DNA of 62,992 nt from an uncultured Ruminococcus sp. (GTDB lineage: Bacteria > Bacillota > Clostridia > Oscillospirales > Acutalibacteraceae). Position 1 is the stretch's first letter. Every line of letters starts with the position of its first letter. The DNA is taken from contig CAJODM010000004.1 of NCBI GenBank assembly GCA_905233755.1, forward strand, positions 1 through 62,992, written 5' to 3'. The notes beneath the pieces were generated by a model. The model saw only the letters and a list, made by a program, of their open reading frames with translations. It was not told the DNA's origin and searched no databases. A program made the translations under genes and the position numbers. Positions 27,301-34,405 of this stretch are shown here, piece after piece.

Positions 27301-27657
27301 GAGGTCGCACAGATCGAACGCCGACGCGCGCTTTGCGAACAGCTCGAGCTGATCGCTGACCTGCTCGAGCGCCAAGCTCATCACCACATGCCGTACCCCG
27401 TCATCGGCAAATGACAGGAACCGGTGTCCGGTATTCTCGAACACATAGTCCGACAGCCGCGAGAACCCCAGCACCCTGATGTTCCCGCACAGCCGCTCAC
27501 CGAGCCGCCTAAGAAAGTCCGTCTCGGTCTCGAAGGTAATCTGGTCGGGCACCAGCATCACAAGCCCATCCTCGCCCGCGCGGGCAAGATCACAGAACCG
27601 TTCGCGGAGATATTCGGTTTTGCCGCAGCCACAGCGGCCGAGAATGAATTGAAGCAT
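24313..27657 (-). CDS. addB: ATP-dependent helicase/deoxyribonuclease subunit B
   Basis: 1114 aa. Walker A is GRCGCGKTEYLRE. The PD-(D/E)xK nuclease is marked by IIDYKTGKK. The iron-sulfur cysteines characteristic of AddB are present: one in LCRFSYFC and the trio in CDWCPYMAVC. Partner of AddA in recombinational repair. It follows spoIIR by 57 bases. Three TTCT-N5-(A/G)GAA patches (25837, 26008, 26395) stand out from its GC-rich codons. Confidence 0.96.
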   Translation of the reverse strand: MLQFILGRCGCGKTEYLRERFCDLARAGEDGLVMLVPDQITFETETDFLRRLGERLCGNIRVLGFSRLSDYVFENTGHRFLSFADDGVRHVVMSLALEQVSDQLELFAKRASAFDLCDLMLTAVNEYKKCAITADMLRDAAESCADDTLSKKLSETAIVYDAYKAVMSSSYMDPLDSLTRVAEILDATPLFEGCTVAVDAFYGFTSQEYEVLARLMRQSREMLVALCDDTGAAADSDVFFVPHRTARRLSRIAHENGVETAPSVHLDTLLRYRYPELSALERNLYRYDRTTYDDPAEHITLYRGRDIYDECDFVARTIRKLIEGGMRYREIAVIARSTDRYAGVLDTYLEKYGISYFMNRPENIDAYPLVRLVTAAFDIVDKGFDRDDVLTLLKTGLTNYTVEDIAAFENYLFVWDISGKELYNKFTDHPRGFADEFSDEDTALLSLLESMRADVIGRLQRFRRHTRDTDGAGIAAALMRLLYGLSCDKNIERLCDVFEQEVREDLSHDLVRIWNVLCEVLDKMVAVIGSYRLSSRRFSELLYAYFSNTEISSIPRGIDEVDVGTADRALLSGKRAVFVIGVLDGEFPHTPVEAGVFTDNERNSLRELNLPVSDSIEELVSTEKYYAYTALTSASEEVFVSYYACDLSGNPTVPSSIVGELCVIFPSINHIEYDVLTVFEHLYSRAAAFDYLVDHYRRSSPAIEALRGYFADSADYGGVVSAIEHSIHRDPRRIDDATLMRRLFGDRMTLSSSQIDRFYLCRFSYFCRYGLSVKERKPASMDALEYGTLMHYVLEDFFSRHQGDDFSMIDSDRIAREVSDALDGYAERHLGGIASKSDRFRYLFYRIKSTAVGLVEHIVTELAQSDFEPVDFELSIGDDIPAYTVALPDGHEVVIRGAVDRVDLMEKDGVDYIRIIDYKTGKKKFNLSDILYGINLQMLLYLSAIDAGGAQRYGDRITPAGVLYMPAVSPSVNADSAQSAQDIALLRERQYTMHGIVLDDPEVLAGMERELRGLYIPVTVKGDRITAGADNLASLEQLGAIFRRIDTLIAGMAEALYDGEIGAVPLKGGYDACDWCPYMAVCTRREDDPERRIEKQSADEVYDELMREEADDRG
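25837..25849. repeat. Intragenic dyad, perfect TAATTCTCT-C-AGAGAATTA (addB)
   Basis: A 19-nt perfect palindrome (25834-25852) coding NSLREL. Confidence 0.6.
26008..26020. repeat. Intragenic TTCT-N5-AGAA dyad (addB)
   Basis: TTCT-GTATT-AGAA in a 35-base AT-only-codon stretch coding FSNTEI. A GGAA-ended variant (TTCT-TTTCC-GGAA) is at 26395-26407. Confidence 0.5.
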
Positions 27658-27714
27658 GACACCATCCCCTCGTTACAGGGACATTCTACCATACCTTCTG
27701 TCCCATAAACTGTA

Positions 27715-28305
27715 CTAAACGAAAAATGACCGGATTTTTTCATAAACTTCGACGATTTTGAACCGATATTCGATGTCGTCGCTCGATATGACCTCATACT
27801 CATCGCTTGACAGCGTGTCCCGAGCGCTGTCATCGGCGGCCGCCCCGACACACAGACACGGGTACATCACACACCACCAGTTCCGGCCCCCTCCCTTGCC
27901 GATGGTGACGCGCAGGGCGTCATAGTACCCCGCCGGCATGGTGAAGTCGTCATAGTAACGCGTGTTGAAGTACATGCGCGCCATCTCGACGTGCACCGGA
28001 TCATCGATGCCGCTGCGCCGCAGAGCACACACCGCGGTGTTGCGGATCAGCGTCAGATGCGCGCGCGTGATATCCTCGGCATCCTCCTTGGAGCGCGCCT
28101 GGTCATACAGCGACGATATCTCCTCTAGGATGCTGTCACGCACCTGCAGCTTGGCGCTCTGGTCTGCGGCAGAGTCTGAGTTTGCGAGGATATGGAGGCG
28201 GAACACGTCATTATTTAATTCTCTGCAAGAATTTTGGAACGGGATCAGCGGCAACAGCAGCGCAAGGATCAGCGACGCTGTCACGATACGGAACAAGGTC
28301 TTCAA
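27715..28305 (-). CDS. spoIIR: Stage II sporulation protein R
   Basis: 196 aa. A signal-like hydrophobic N-terminus is followed by FRLHILANSDSAADQSAKLQ, the SpoIIR signature, then YYDALRVTIGKGGGRNWWCV. SpoIIR is secreted by the forespore and triggers the SpoIIGA protease to activate sigma-E in the mother cell. The start appears to be TTG at 28305, inside the U-tract of a terminator hairpin (28311-28344), leaving only AGGTAG of the stem as a ribosome site. No clear sigma-F promoter was found. Confidence 0.93.
   Translation of the reverse strand: MKTLFRIVTASLILALLLPLIPFQNSCRELNNDVFRLHILANSDSAADQSAKLQVRDSILEEISSLYDQARSKEDAEDITRAHLTLIRNTAVCALRRSGIDDPVHVEMARMYFNTRYYDDFTMPAGYYDALRVTIGKGGGRNWWCVMYPCLCVGAAADDSARDTLSSDEYEVISSDDIEYRFKIVEVYEKIRSFFV
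28219..28231. repeat. Intragenic AATTCT-N5-AGAATT dyad (spoIIR)
   Basis: AATTCT-CTGCA-AGAATT, coding NSCREL just before the SpoIIR signature. Confidence 0.55.
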
Positions 28306-28344
28306 AAAAACTACCTGCCTTTCACAAGGAGTCTGGGCAGGTAG
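28304..28344 (-). terminator. Intrinsic terminator between ispE and spoIIR
   Basis: CTACCTGCC pairs with GGCAGGTAG (9 bp) and is followed on the minus strand by seven T. The T-tract is also the start of spoIIR. Confidence 0.75.
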
Positions 28345-28352
28345 CGTTCTAA

Positions 28353-29222
28353 TTATTCAATTACACATCCGGTGCGGATCGGCGTTGTGAGGAAAACGTG
28401 ATTATAATTCTCTTTTAGAATATTAACACAAGCGTTCGCACGCTTCTCGCTGTTGAAGATTCCGTAGACCGCCGAGCCGGAGCCGGTCATCGACGCGCCG
28501 AGCGCCTTGTGCTGCATCATCAGGCGTTTGATCGCGTCGATCTCGGGCAGGGTGAGCACCTGCTCGAACTCGTTATACAGGCACGCGCATACCCCGCGGA
28601 TATCCCTCCGATAGAGGCGCGACACCACCTCGTCGGTATAGAGGAACCCCTTTGGCGGGCGCGCGTCACAGGCGGCATATGCCGATGCGGTCGAGACCGA
28701 GACGACGGGCTTGACGATCACGATGCAGCATCGCTGCAAGTGCGGCAGCTTCTGCAGCGTGGTGCCGGTACCGGTGGCAAGGCGCGTCCCTCCCAACAGC
28801 GTGAACGGTACATCCGCACCCACGCGGGCGCCGATATCCGCCATCTCCTCCATCGATAGGTGCGTATCAAGCAGCCGGTTGAGCGCGAGGATCACCGCAG
28901 CGCCGTCGGTCGAGCCGCCCGCAAGCCCCGCCTGTGCGGGGATCACCTTGCGGATATCTACCATGACGCTGTGACCGGCGATACCGGTATGACGATAGAA
29001 CGCGTCAGCCGCCTTGGCGGCGATATTGCTGTCGTCGAGCGGAACGTCCGGGTGATCACAGGTGATGACAACGCCGCCCGTATCGACGAGGTCGACGGTG
29101 ACGGTATCATACAGCGAGACCGCCTGCATCACCATCGCGACGTTGTGATAGCCGTCGGGTCGCTTGCCGACGATATCGAGGGTGAGGTTGATCTTGGCGG
29201 GTGCCTTAACGGTGACAGCCAT
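28353..29222 (-). CDS. ispE: 4-diphosphocytidyl-2-C-methyl-D-erythritol kinase
   Basis: 289 aa, GHMP kinase. Landmarks are APAKINLTLDIVGKRPDGYH at the N-terminus and the ATP loop PAQAGLAGGSTDGAAVI, then SMTGSGSAVYGIF. It phosphorylates CDP-ME in the MEP isoprenoid pathway. The aminotransferase stop lies 1 base upstream. The C-terminal VNILKENYN is coded by the AT-rich dyad at 28408. Confidence 0.95.
   Translation of the reverse strand: MAVTVKAPAKINLTLDIVGKRPDGYHNVAMVMQAVSLYDTVTVDLVDTGGVVITCDHPDVPLDDSNIAAKAADAFYRHTGIAGHSVMVDIRKVIPAQAGLAGGSTDGAAVILALNRLLDTHLSMEEMADIGARVGADVPFTLLGGTRLATGTGTTLQKLPHLQRCCIVIVKPVVSVSTASAYAACDARPPKGFLYTDEVVSRLYRRDIRGVCACLYNEFEQVLTLPEIDAIKRLMMQHKALGASMTGSGSAVYGIFNSEKRANACVNILKENYNHVFLTTPIRTGCVIE
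28408..28420. repeat. Intragenic TTCT-N5-AGAA dyad (ispE)
   Basis: ATTCT-CTTTT-AGAAT, coding NILKENYN near the IspE C-terminus. Confidence 0.5.
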
Positions 29223-29223
29223 G

Positions 29224-30390
29224 CTACAGCTCCCGAATGAACGCTTCGATCAGCGACAGCGCCTCGCTCAGATGCTTGAGCGAGTAGGAGTAGGACAACC
29301 GCACATACCCCTCGCCCGAGTCGCCGAACGCCGATCCGGGCACGAGGGCGACGCGCTTCTCGTGCAGCAGGCGGGTACAGAACGCCTCGCTCGACAGCCC
29401 TGTCGAGCGGATGCACGGAAAGGCATAGAACGCCCCCTCGGGGGTGAAGGTATCAAGCCCCATATCGCACAGCGTGCCGACGACGAACCGCCGGCGCATA
29501 TCATACTCGCTTCTCATACCGGCGATATCCTGATCGCCGTGGCGCAGTGCCTCGATCGCAGCATACTGGGCGGTCGTCGGCGACGACATGATACAGTACT
29601 GGTGGAGCTTGGTGAGCATCTCGGCGATGGGCACGGGCGCGGCGGCATAGCCCAGCCGCCAGCCGGTCATGGCATACGCCTTGGAGAATCCGTTGATGAC
29701 GACGGTGCGCTCGCGCATCCCGTCGATCGACGCGATCGAGACGTGGTTCTTGCCGCCATAGGTCAGCTCAGAGTATATCTCGTCCGACAGCACCATCAGG
29801 TCGTGCTTCTCGATCACCCGAGCGATAGCGACAAGGTCGTCGCGCTCCATGATCGCGCCGGTAGGGTTGTTCGGATAGGGCAGAACGAGGAGCTTGGTGC
29901 GATCGGTGATCGCCTGCTCGAGCTCCTCAGCCGTCAGCCGAAAGGCGTTCTCTGCCTTGGTCTCGATCGTCACGGGGGTCGCGCCCGCCATCACGGTCAG
30001 CGGCTCATAGCATACGAACGAGGGCTGAGGGATCAGCACCTCGTCCCCCGCGCCGCACAGACACCGCAGCGCGATATCGATCGCCTCGCTCCCGCCGACG
30101 GTGACAACCACCTCGGTATCGGGGTCATATGTAAGCTGATACCGCCGATAAAGAAACCGGCAGATCTCCTCCCTGAGCTCGCGAAAACCGCGGTTCGGGG
30201 TGTACCATGTCTTGCCCAGCTCCAGCGAGCGGATGCCTGCCTCGCGCACATGCCACGGGGTCTTGAAATCCGGTTCACCCACGGACAGCGATATCACGTT
30301 GTCCATCTCGTTGACGATGTCGAAGAACCGGCGGATGCCGGACGGGCGGATGCCCTGTATCGACTCGGTCAGCTTTCTCTCATACTCCAT
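29224..30390 (-). CDS. PLP-dependent aminotransferase class I/II
   Basis: 388 aa, fold type I. The PLP lysine is in VINGFSKAYAMTGWRLGYAA, and other landmarks are VTVGGSEAIDIALR, YPNNPTGA and VLSDEIYSELTY. It resembles aromatic/aspartate aminotransferases of the PatA or AspC type in Clostridia. The start overlaps the Lrp-like regulator stop (TGATG), so the pair is co-translated and the regulator probably senses the amino acid handled. Exact substrate is not decidable. Confidence 0.9.
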   Translation of the reverse strand: MEYERKLTESIQGIRPSGIRRFFDIVNEMDNVISLSVGEPDFKTPWHVREAGIRSLELGKTWYTPNRGFRELREEICRFLYRRYQLTYDPDTEVVVTVGGSEAIDIALRCLCGAGDEVLIPQPSFVCYEPLTVMAGATPVTIETKAENAFRLTAEELEQAITDRTKLLVLPYPNNPTGAIMERDDLVAIARVIEKHDLMVLSDEIYSELTYGGKNHVSIASIDGMRERTVVINGFSKAYAMTGWRLGYAAAPVPIAEMLTKLHQYCIMSSPTTAQYAAIEALRHGDQDIAGMRSEYDMRRRFVVGTLCDMGLDTFTPEGAFYAFPCIRSTGLSSEAFCTRLLHEKRVALVPGSAFGDSGEGYVRLSYSYSLKHLSEALSLIEAFIREL

Positions 30391-30872
30391 CAGACGACCA
30401 TTTCCCTTCCGTCGGTCGATGCCTCGGTATCGACCAGCGCGACGCCGTTGTCCTTGTACCGCTTGAGCATGAAGTGGGTCGCAGTGCTGAGGATCCCGTC
30501 GAGGGCGGCGAGCTTCTTGGCGACGAACGAGGACACATCCTGGATCGTCTCGCCCTTGACGGTGAGCAGCAGATCATAGCTGCCCGCCATCAGCGACACG
30601 CTCTCGACCTCGTCAAACCCCATGATGCGCTCGGCGATCTCGTCAAATCCCTTCTGCTGCTGGGGGGCGACCTTCAGCTCGATGAGCGCCTGTACGCCCG
30701 AGTCGGGCACGTTGTCCCAGTTGACCACCGCGCGGTAGCCGCGGATGACACCGCTGTCCTCGTACGCCTTGATCTGCGCCTTGATATAGTCCTCGGGCTC
30801 GCCCAGCATCCGCGCCAGCTGTGCCGGCGTGAAGGAAGAGTTCTCGGATAGGATTCTCAGTAGCTTGTCCAT
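30390..30872 (-). CDS. Lrp/AsnC family transcriptional regulator
   Basis: 160 aa from ATG 30872 after GGAGG. N-terminal winged helix (about 1-60: FTPAQLARMLGEPEDYIKAQ) and C-terminal RAM ligand domain (about 70-145: ALIELKVAPQ, VESVSLMAGSYDLLLTVKG). Overlap with the aminotransferase suggests local control of amino-acid metabolism. Confidence 0.9.
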   Translation of the reverse strand: MDKLLRILSENSSFTPAQLARMLGEPEDYIKAQIKAYEDSGVIRGYRAVVNWDNVPDSGVQALIELKVAPQQQKGFDEIAERIMGFDEVESVSLMAGSYDLLLTVKGETIQDVSSFVAKKLAALDGILSTATHFMLKRYKDNGVALVDTEASTDGREMVV

Positions 30873-30903
30873 AATAACCTCCAATATGTGTATAGCATAG
30901 GAT

Positions 30904-31386
30904 TTATACCGTTTGCAGCATCGGTGTTGCCGCTGACGCGACGCTCTCGATACAGATGACCGATGCGATACAGAATAATTCTCGTTGAGAATTATAAACC
31001 GTCAGCTCTGTATAGCCCTTCGACAGCTTCTTTGACACCGCACAGACGACGGTGTTGTCGGCGTCGAGGATATCGAACGCACCCGACAGCACATCGCCGC
31101 GGATATAGAAGCTGATCCCCCGAAACCGCGCCGAGAGCGTTCCCCCGCCTATCGCAAGGATCAGCCGCGCCGACTCGCTCGGCGTCGTGATGCCATAGGC
31201 GTTCAGCACGCTCAGGTTGAGGTCGCGGATGCGGGCGATAGCACGCCCGTCACGGCACAGCCGCACCGTCTCGCCGGCAGGGTTGCGCCGGCCCGTCGCC
31301 GTCAGATAGCGGTCGCCCCGCTCGTCGAGCACCTCGAACCGTGCGCTGTCGGACGACGTATCCCGTTTCAGATACAGTTTCACCAA
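30904..31386 (-). CDS. LURP-one-related (tubby-like fold) protein
   Basis: 160 aa, no signal peptide. The series of short beta strands, FEVLDERGDRYLTATGR, the central FYIRGDVLSGAFDILDADN and VVCAVSKKLSKGYTELTVY resemble the LURP-one/YxjI family, whose bacterial role is unknown. It is separated from the Lrp gene by about 30 bases on the same strand. A perfect 21-nt dyad (30975-30995) codes YNSQREL. Family call is moderate. Confidence 0.6.
   Translation of the reverse strand: MVKLYLKRDTSSDSARFEVLDERGDRYLTATGRRNPAGETVRLCRDGRAIARIRDLNLSVLNAYGITTPSESARLILAIGGGTLSARFRGISFYIRGDVLSGAFDILDADNTVVCAVSKKLSKGYTELTVYNSQRELFCIASVICIESVASAATPMLQTV
30979..30991. repeat. Intragenic dyad, perfect ATAATTCTC-GTT-GAGAATTAT
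   Basis: 9-bp perfect arms (30975-30995) in the LURP-like gene, coding YNSQREL. Confidence 0.6.
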
Positions 31387-31440
31387 TCATCACCACGGAT
31401 ATTATCTGAATTTGCCATCGGTTTTATGTATGCTTCTATA

Positions 31441-32916
31441 TTATATCAGTGACTTGCGTAATCTGCGTCGAAAGAGGACGATGTTCTTTGAGTGATTCTC
31501 GGGCTCATAGCGAACGAGGAAGCAGCTCGTGTACCCCAGTATCATCCAGAAGTACAGCACCCGAGCCGAGATATCGTACAACAGCGCCTTCTCGAACACG
31601 GCATAGATCAGATACGCGCACAGGAACGCCCACAAACACGGCAGGATGCTCTCGGCCAGATCGTCGCGCCGAAAGACGTGCACGGTGATATGCTTTAGGA
31701 ACCGCAGCCCGAAGATCGAGAACAGCACAAACCCCACGATCCCCGCACATACGAGGATGGTCAGATAGCCGTTGTGGAAGTCGGTGGTGTAGTTCGACAG
31801 CCAGCTGCCGAAGTGCTTGGAGAACTCGATACCCCCCTCGAACAGCTCCTCGCCGTAGGTGTAGACGTTGCCCTTGCCGATGCCGAAGATGGGGAACTGG
31901 CGCAGCATCTGAGCCGCCTGCTTCCACAGCCGCAGCCGCCCCGAGTCGATGTTCTTGTTCTCGTGATCGAAGGTGATGCGCACGGTGTTGGAGATGACGT
32001 CATTCTCGAGACCTTCGTCCCCCTCGAGCCGCTCGGTGATCGCGTCCGCGCTGCTGAGCGCATCGGCAAACCCCGTCTGACAGATATTGCGCACGAAGAT
32101 CACCGATCCGACGAGGAACACGCCGACAAGCAGCAGCGCCGCCGCCTTGGAGATGACCTGGCGCACCGTCAGCTTTCGCTCCGCGCCGAACATCTTGTAG
32201 ATAAGGAAGAAGAACGCATACGCGATCATCAGCACCAGCGACGCGTTCGAGTCGCACAGCAAAAGCGAGATCGCGTTGATCGCAACACACGAGAAGATCC
32301 AGATCCGGCTGACGCGCTCGCGCCCCGAGATGGTGATGAAGTCCTTCTTCAACAACATATGACAGGAGAAGATCGCCACAACCGCATCGAAGGCGAGCAA
32401 ATTCGGGTTGGCATACAGACCGGTGAACCGGTTCTCATAGACGATGAACTTCACCCACCCTATCTCGAACCGGATGTCCGCCATCAAAAACGCCAGCCCG
32501 ACGATCCCGATGATCGTGGTGAAGAATACCATAAACCGGCACACCGAGTACAGCTCGCGCCGAAAGTTCAGGTGCTTCTCGGTATGGACGGCATAGAAGA
32601 TGTAGAAGCAGATGCACACGTGCAGCTGCATGACGATATTGTAGACAAAGTTGTCGGTGATATGGATGACGGCGGTCACCGTCGTCATCAGCACGAACGC
32701 CAGCAGCCATGCGCCGAATCGGGTCTTGAGCATGGTGTGGCGCTTGGTCTCGTTATAGATGAGCAGGAACACGCCCCACAGGAACAGGAACACCAGCGCA
32801 ACATACGCGGCGATCTGGATGAACGAGATATCGCACAGGATGATACAGATGATATACGCGCGCCGAAACACCGAGTTATCAAACAGCGCCGCCTTGAACT
32901 TCTTCATACCCGTCAC
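31441..32916 (-). CDS. O-antigen ligase/Wzy-like polysaccharide polymerase
   Basis: 491 aa with about 10-12 membrane helices. FTGLYANPNLLAFDAVVAIF and the outer-loop region with FPIFGIGKGNVYTY...DFHNGYLTILVCAG fit the Wzy_C/O-antigen ligase superfamily, which polymerises or ligates lipid-linked glycans. Four bases separate it from the upstream sugar transferase, so both likely act in one surface glycan path. Acceptor is unknown. Confidence 0.8.
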   Translation of the reverse strand: MTGMKKFKAALFDNSVFRRAYIICIILCDISFIQIAAYVALVFLFLWGVFLLIYNETKRHTMLKTRFGAWLLAFVLMTTVTAVIHITDNFVYNIVMQLHVCICFYIFYAVHTEKHLNFRRELYSVCRFMVFFTTIIGIVGLAFLMADIRFEIGWVKFIVYENRFTGLYANPNLLAFDAVVAIFSCHMLLKKDFITISGRERVSRIWIFSCVAINAISLLLCDSNASLVLMIAYAFFFLIYKMFGAERKLTVRQVISKAAALLLVGVFLVGSVIFVRNICQTGFADALSSADAITERLEGDEGLENDVISNTVRITFDHENKNIDSGRLRLWKQAAQMLRQFPIFGIGKGNVYTYGEELFEGGIEFSKHFGSWLSNYTTDFHNGYLTILVCAGIVGFVLFSIFGLRFLKHITVHVFRRDDLAESILPCLWAFLCAYLIYAVFEKALLYDISARVLYFWMILGYTSCFLVRYEPENHSKNIVLFRRRLRKSLI

Positions 32917-32920
32917 CCGT

Positions 32921-33616
32921 TCATAAGAACACCCTGCCGACAGTCTTCACCATCAGCCGGAGATCGCCCACAAAGCTGAAGTCCCGCAGATACGAGAGGT
33001 TATACGCCATCTTCTGCGGCAGGATCTCGCCGACATAGATGACGTCCACCATATCGGGATCCTCGATCCTGCCGATGATCTCGTCCTCATCCTTGTACTC
33101 GATCGAGGCAAGCGACGTGATCCCCGCGGGCATAAGCAGCGTCGCCATCATCTCGGGGGTGTACTGATCGACATAGCGGGTGACCTCGGGGCGCGTACCG
33201 ACGAACGACATCTTGCCCGACAGGACATGGAACACCTGCGGCAGCTCGTCGAGGCGGAACCGGCGCAGCGTTCGACCGACGGCGGTCACGCGCGAATCGG
33301 CGTGCGACGTGATCAGCGCGCCCTCGCGGTCGGCGCCGACCACCATGGTGCGGAATTTCAGGATATTGAATTTTCTGCCGTAGGTCGTGACCCGCTCCTG
33401 ACGATAGAGCACCGGGCCCTTGGAGGTGCACTTGATGACGACGGCGATGACCGCCATCGGGATCAGCAGCAGCGCCGCCACCAGCAGCGAGAGGATGATA
33501 TCCGTAGCGCGCTTGAGGATCAGCGAGAAGCGCTTGCGGCTGAGGATATCATAGTACGCCCGCACCTCGTCGCTGTGGAACGCGCGGGGCAATCTCTCAA
33601 ACGGTAGAAGTATCAT
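32921..33616 (-). CDS. Bacterial sugar transferase (initiating phosphoglycosyltransferase)
   Basis: 231 aa. Motifs: KRATDIILSLLVAALLLIPM membrane re-entrant helix, YGRKFNILKFRTMVVGAD, and RRFRLDELPQVFHVLSGKMS followed by FVGTRPEV. The Asp-Glu pair in LDELPQ is catalytic. It moves a sugar phosphate from UDP-sugar to undecaprenyl phosphate. Only a Wzy-like partner is present; the other glycosyltransferases and flippase are not in the window. Confidence 0.92.
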   Translation of the reverse strand: MILLPFERLPRAFHSDEVRAYYDILSRKRFSLILKRATDIILSLLVAALLLIPMAVIAVVIKCTSKGPVLYRQERVTTYGRKFNILKFRTMVVGADREGALITSHADSRVTAVGRTLRRFRLDELPQVFHVLSGKMSFVGTRPEVTRYVDQYTPEMMATLLMPAGITSLASIEYKDEDEIIGRIEDPDMVDVIYVGEILPQKMAYNLSYLRDFSFVGDLRLMVKTVGRVFL

Positions 33617-33775
33617 GGGACATTCTTTCCTTCATCAACAATCATATAGATAGTTTATTATACACCCAAAAGCGGATTTTTTCAATATTTTCGCGAAAAA
33701 AACCGTTCCCTGTCGAAATCCCTTCAGCGGGATATAAAATGCCGAAAAACACATAGAATATTTACAACGAACTCC

Positions 33776-33804
33776 TTGACTTTAGGGCGGATGAATAGTA
33801 GAAT
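33776..33804 (+). promoter_or_regulatory. Promoter of the DUF1292 gene
   Basis: TTGACT (33776-33781), 17-base spacer, TAGAAT (33799-33804). Confidence 0.75.
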
Positions 33805-33835
33805 CAAGGTAGAGAGATAAGGAGGAGATATCGCT

Positions 33836-34132
33836 ATGGATAACGAATTCAAGCCCGACCTGCTCACCCTGATCGACGAGGAGAACGTCGAGCACAACTT
33901 CGAGATACTCGACACCATCGAGAACGACAAGGGCGTCTTCTATGCGCTGTATCCCGTCTATGACACCCCCGAGGAGGAGCTGAACGACTCGGGCGAGTAC
34001 TATATCATGGAGGTCATCGACGAGGACGGCGAACAGCAGCTTGCCGAGGTCGAGGACGACGCGCTGCTCGATGAGCTCAGCGCAGTGTTCGAGAAGCACT
34101 TTGAGGAGATGTTCGACTACGACGAGGAGTAA
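33836..34132 (+). CDS. DUF1292 domain protein
   Basis: 98 aa, very acidic. LLTLIDEENVEHNFEILDTI and EYYIMEVIDEDGEQ define DUF1292 (YrzB-like), a small conserved Firmicutes protein without known function, usually near alaS/ruvX but alone here. AAGGAGGAG ribosome site. Confidence 0.9.
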   Translation: MDNEFKPDLLTLIDEENVEHNFEILDTIENDKGVFYALYPVYDTPEEELNDSGEYYIMEVIDEDGEQQLAEVEDDALLDELSAVFEKHFEEMFDYDEE

Positions 34133-34164
34133 GCTCCCCTGTCAGTATATGATAGCGTGATCGT

Positions 34165-34358
34165 TTTTTGTCCTGCCTGACCCGTGTATCGGTCTCAAAT
34201 AACCCTACAACCTTATTCTCGGGAGCATCGGCTCCGGCGGCGGTGTGAAGACCTCCCATCCTTATGGACGAAGGGATCCTGAAGCCGTCGGGCGGGCACC
34301 CACCTGTCATCATGTAGGCAGGTTATCATCCGACCGTTGCGGTCAGGCGGGATTCTTC
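34165..34358 (+). ncRNA. ssrS: 6S RNA (SsrS)-like structured RNA, candidate
   Basis: The interval between DUF1292 and the GpsA-like gene is non-coding but highly structured. An 11-bp closing stem CCTGCCTGACC (34172-34182) / GGTCAGGCGGG (34341-34351) encloses 180 nt, the size of 6S RNA. Inside are unpaired and short-stem regions such as CCTTATTCTCGGGAGC and GACCTCCCATCC, and the hairpin ACCTG...CAGGT. A -10-like TATGAT lies at 34148 and an intrinsic terminator at 34370. The layout resembles the 6S RNA of related Clostridia, which mimics an open promoter and binds sigma-A polymerase. I recognise it by architecture and memory of related sequences, not by covariance search. Confidence 0.55.
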
Positions 34359-34369
34359 TAGTACTGTAC

Positions 34370-34393
34370 GCATCCTTCGGGATGCTGTTTTTT
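34370..34393 (+). terminator. Terminator of the structured RNA
   Basis: GCATCC-TTCG-GGATGC with a UUCG tetraloop followed by TGTTTTTTG. It sits only 13 bases before the next start codon. Confidence 0.8.
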
Positions 34394-34405
34394 GAGGTAT
34401 CTGTC

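Noticed and set aside
34165..34358. SRP RNA, tmRNA or RNase P RNA
   Set aside because: The GGAAG/GCAGC SRP loop, tmRNA Ala acceptor and RNase P P4 motifs are not seen.
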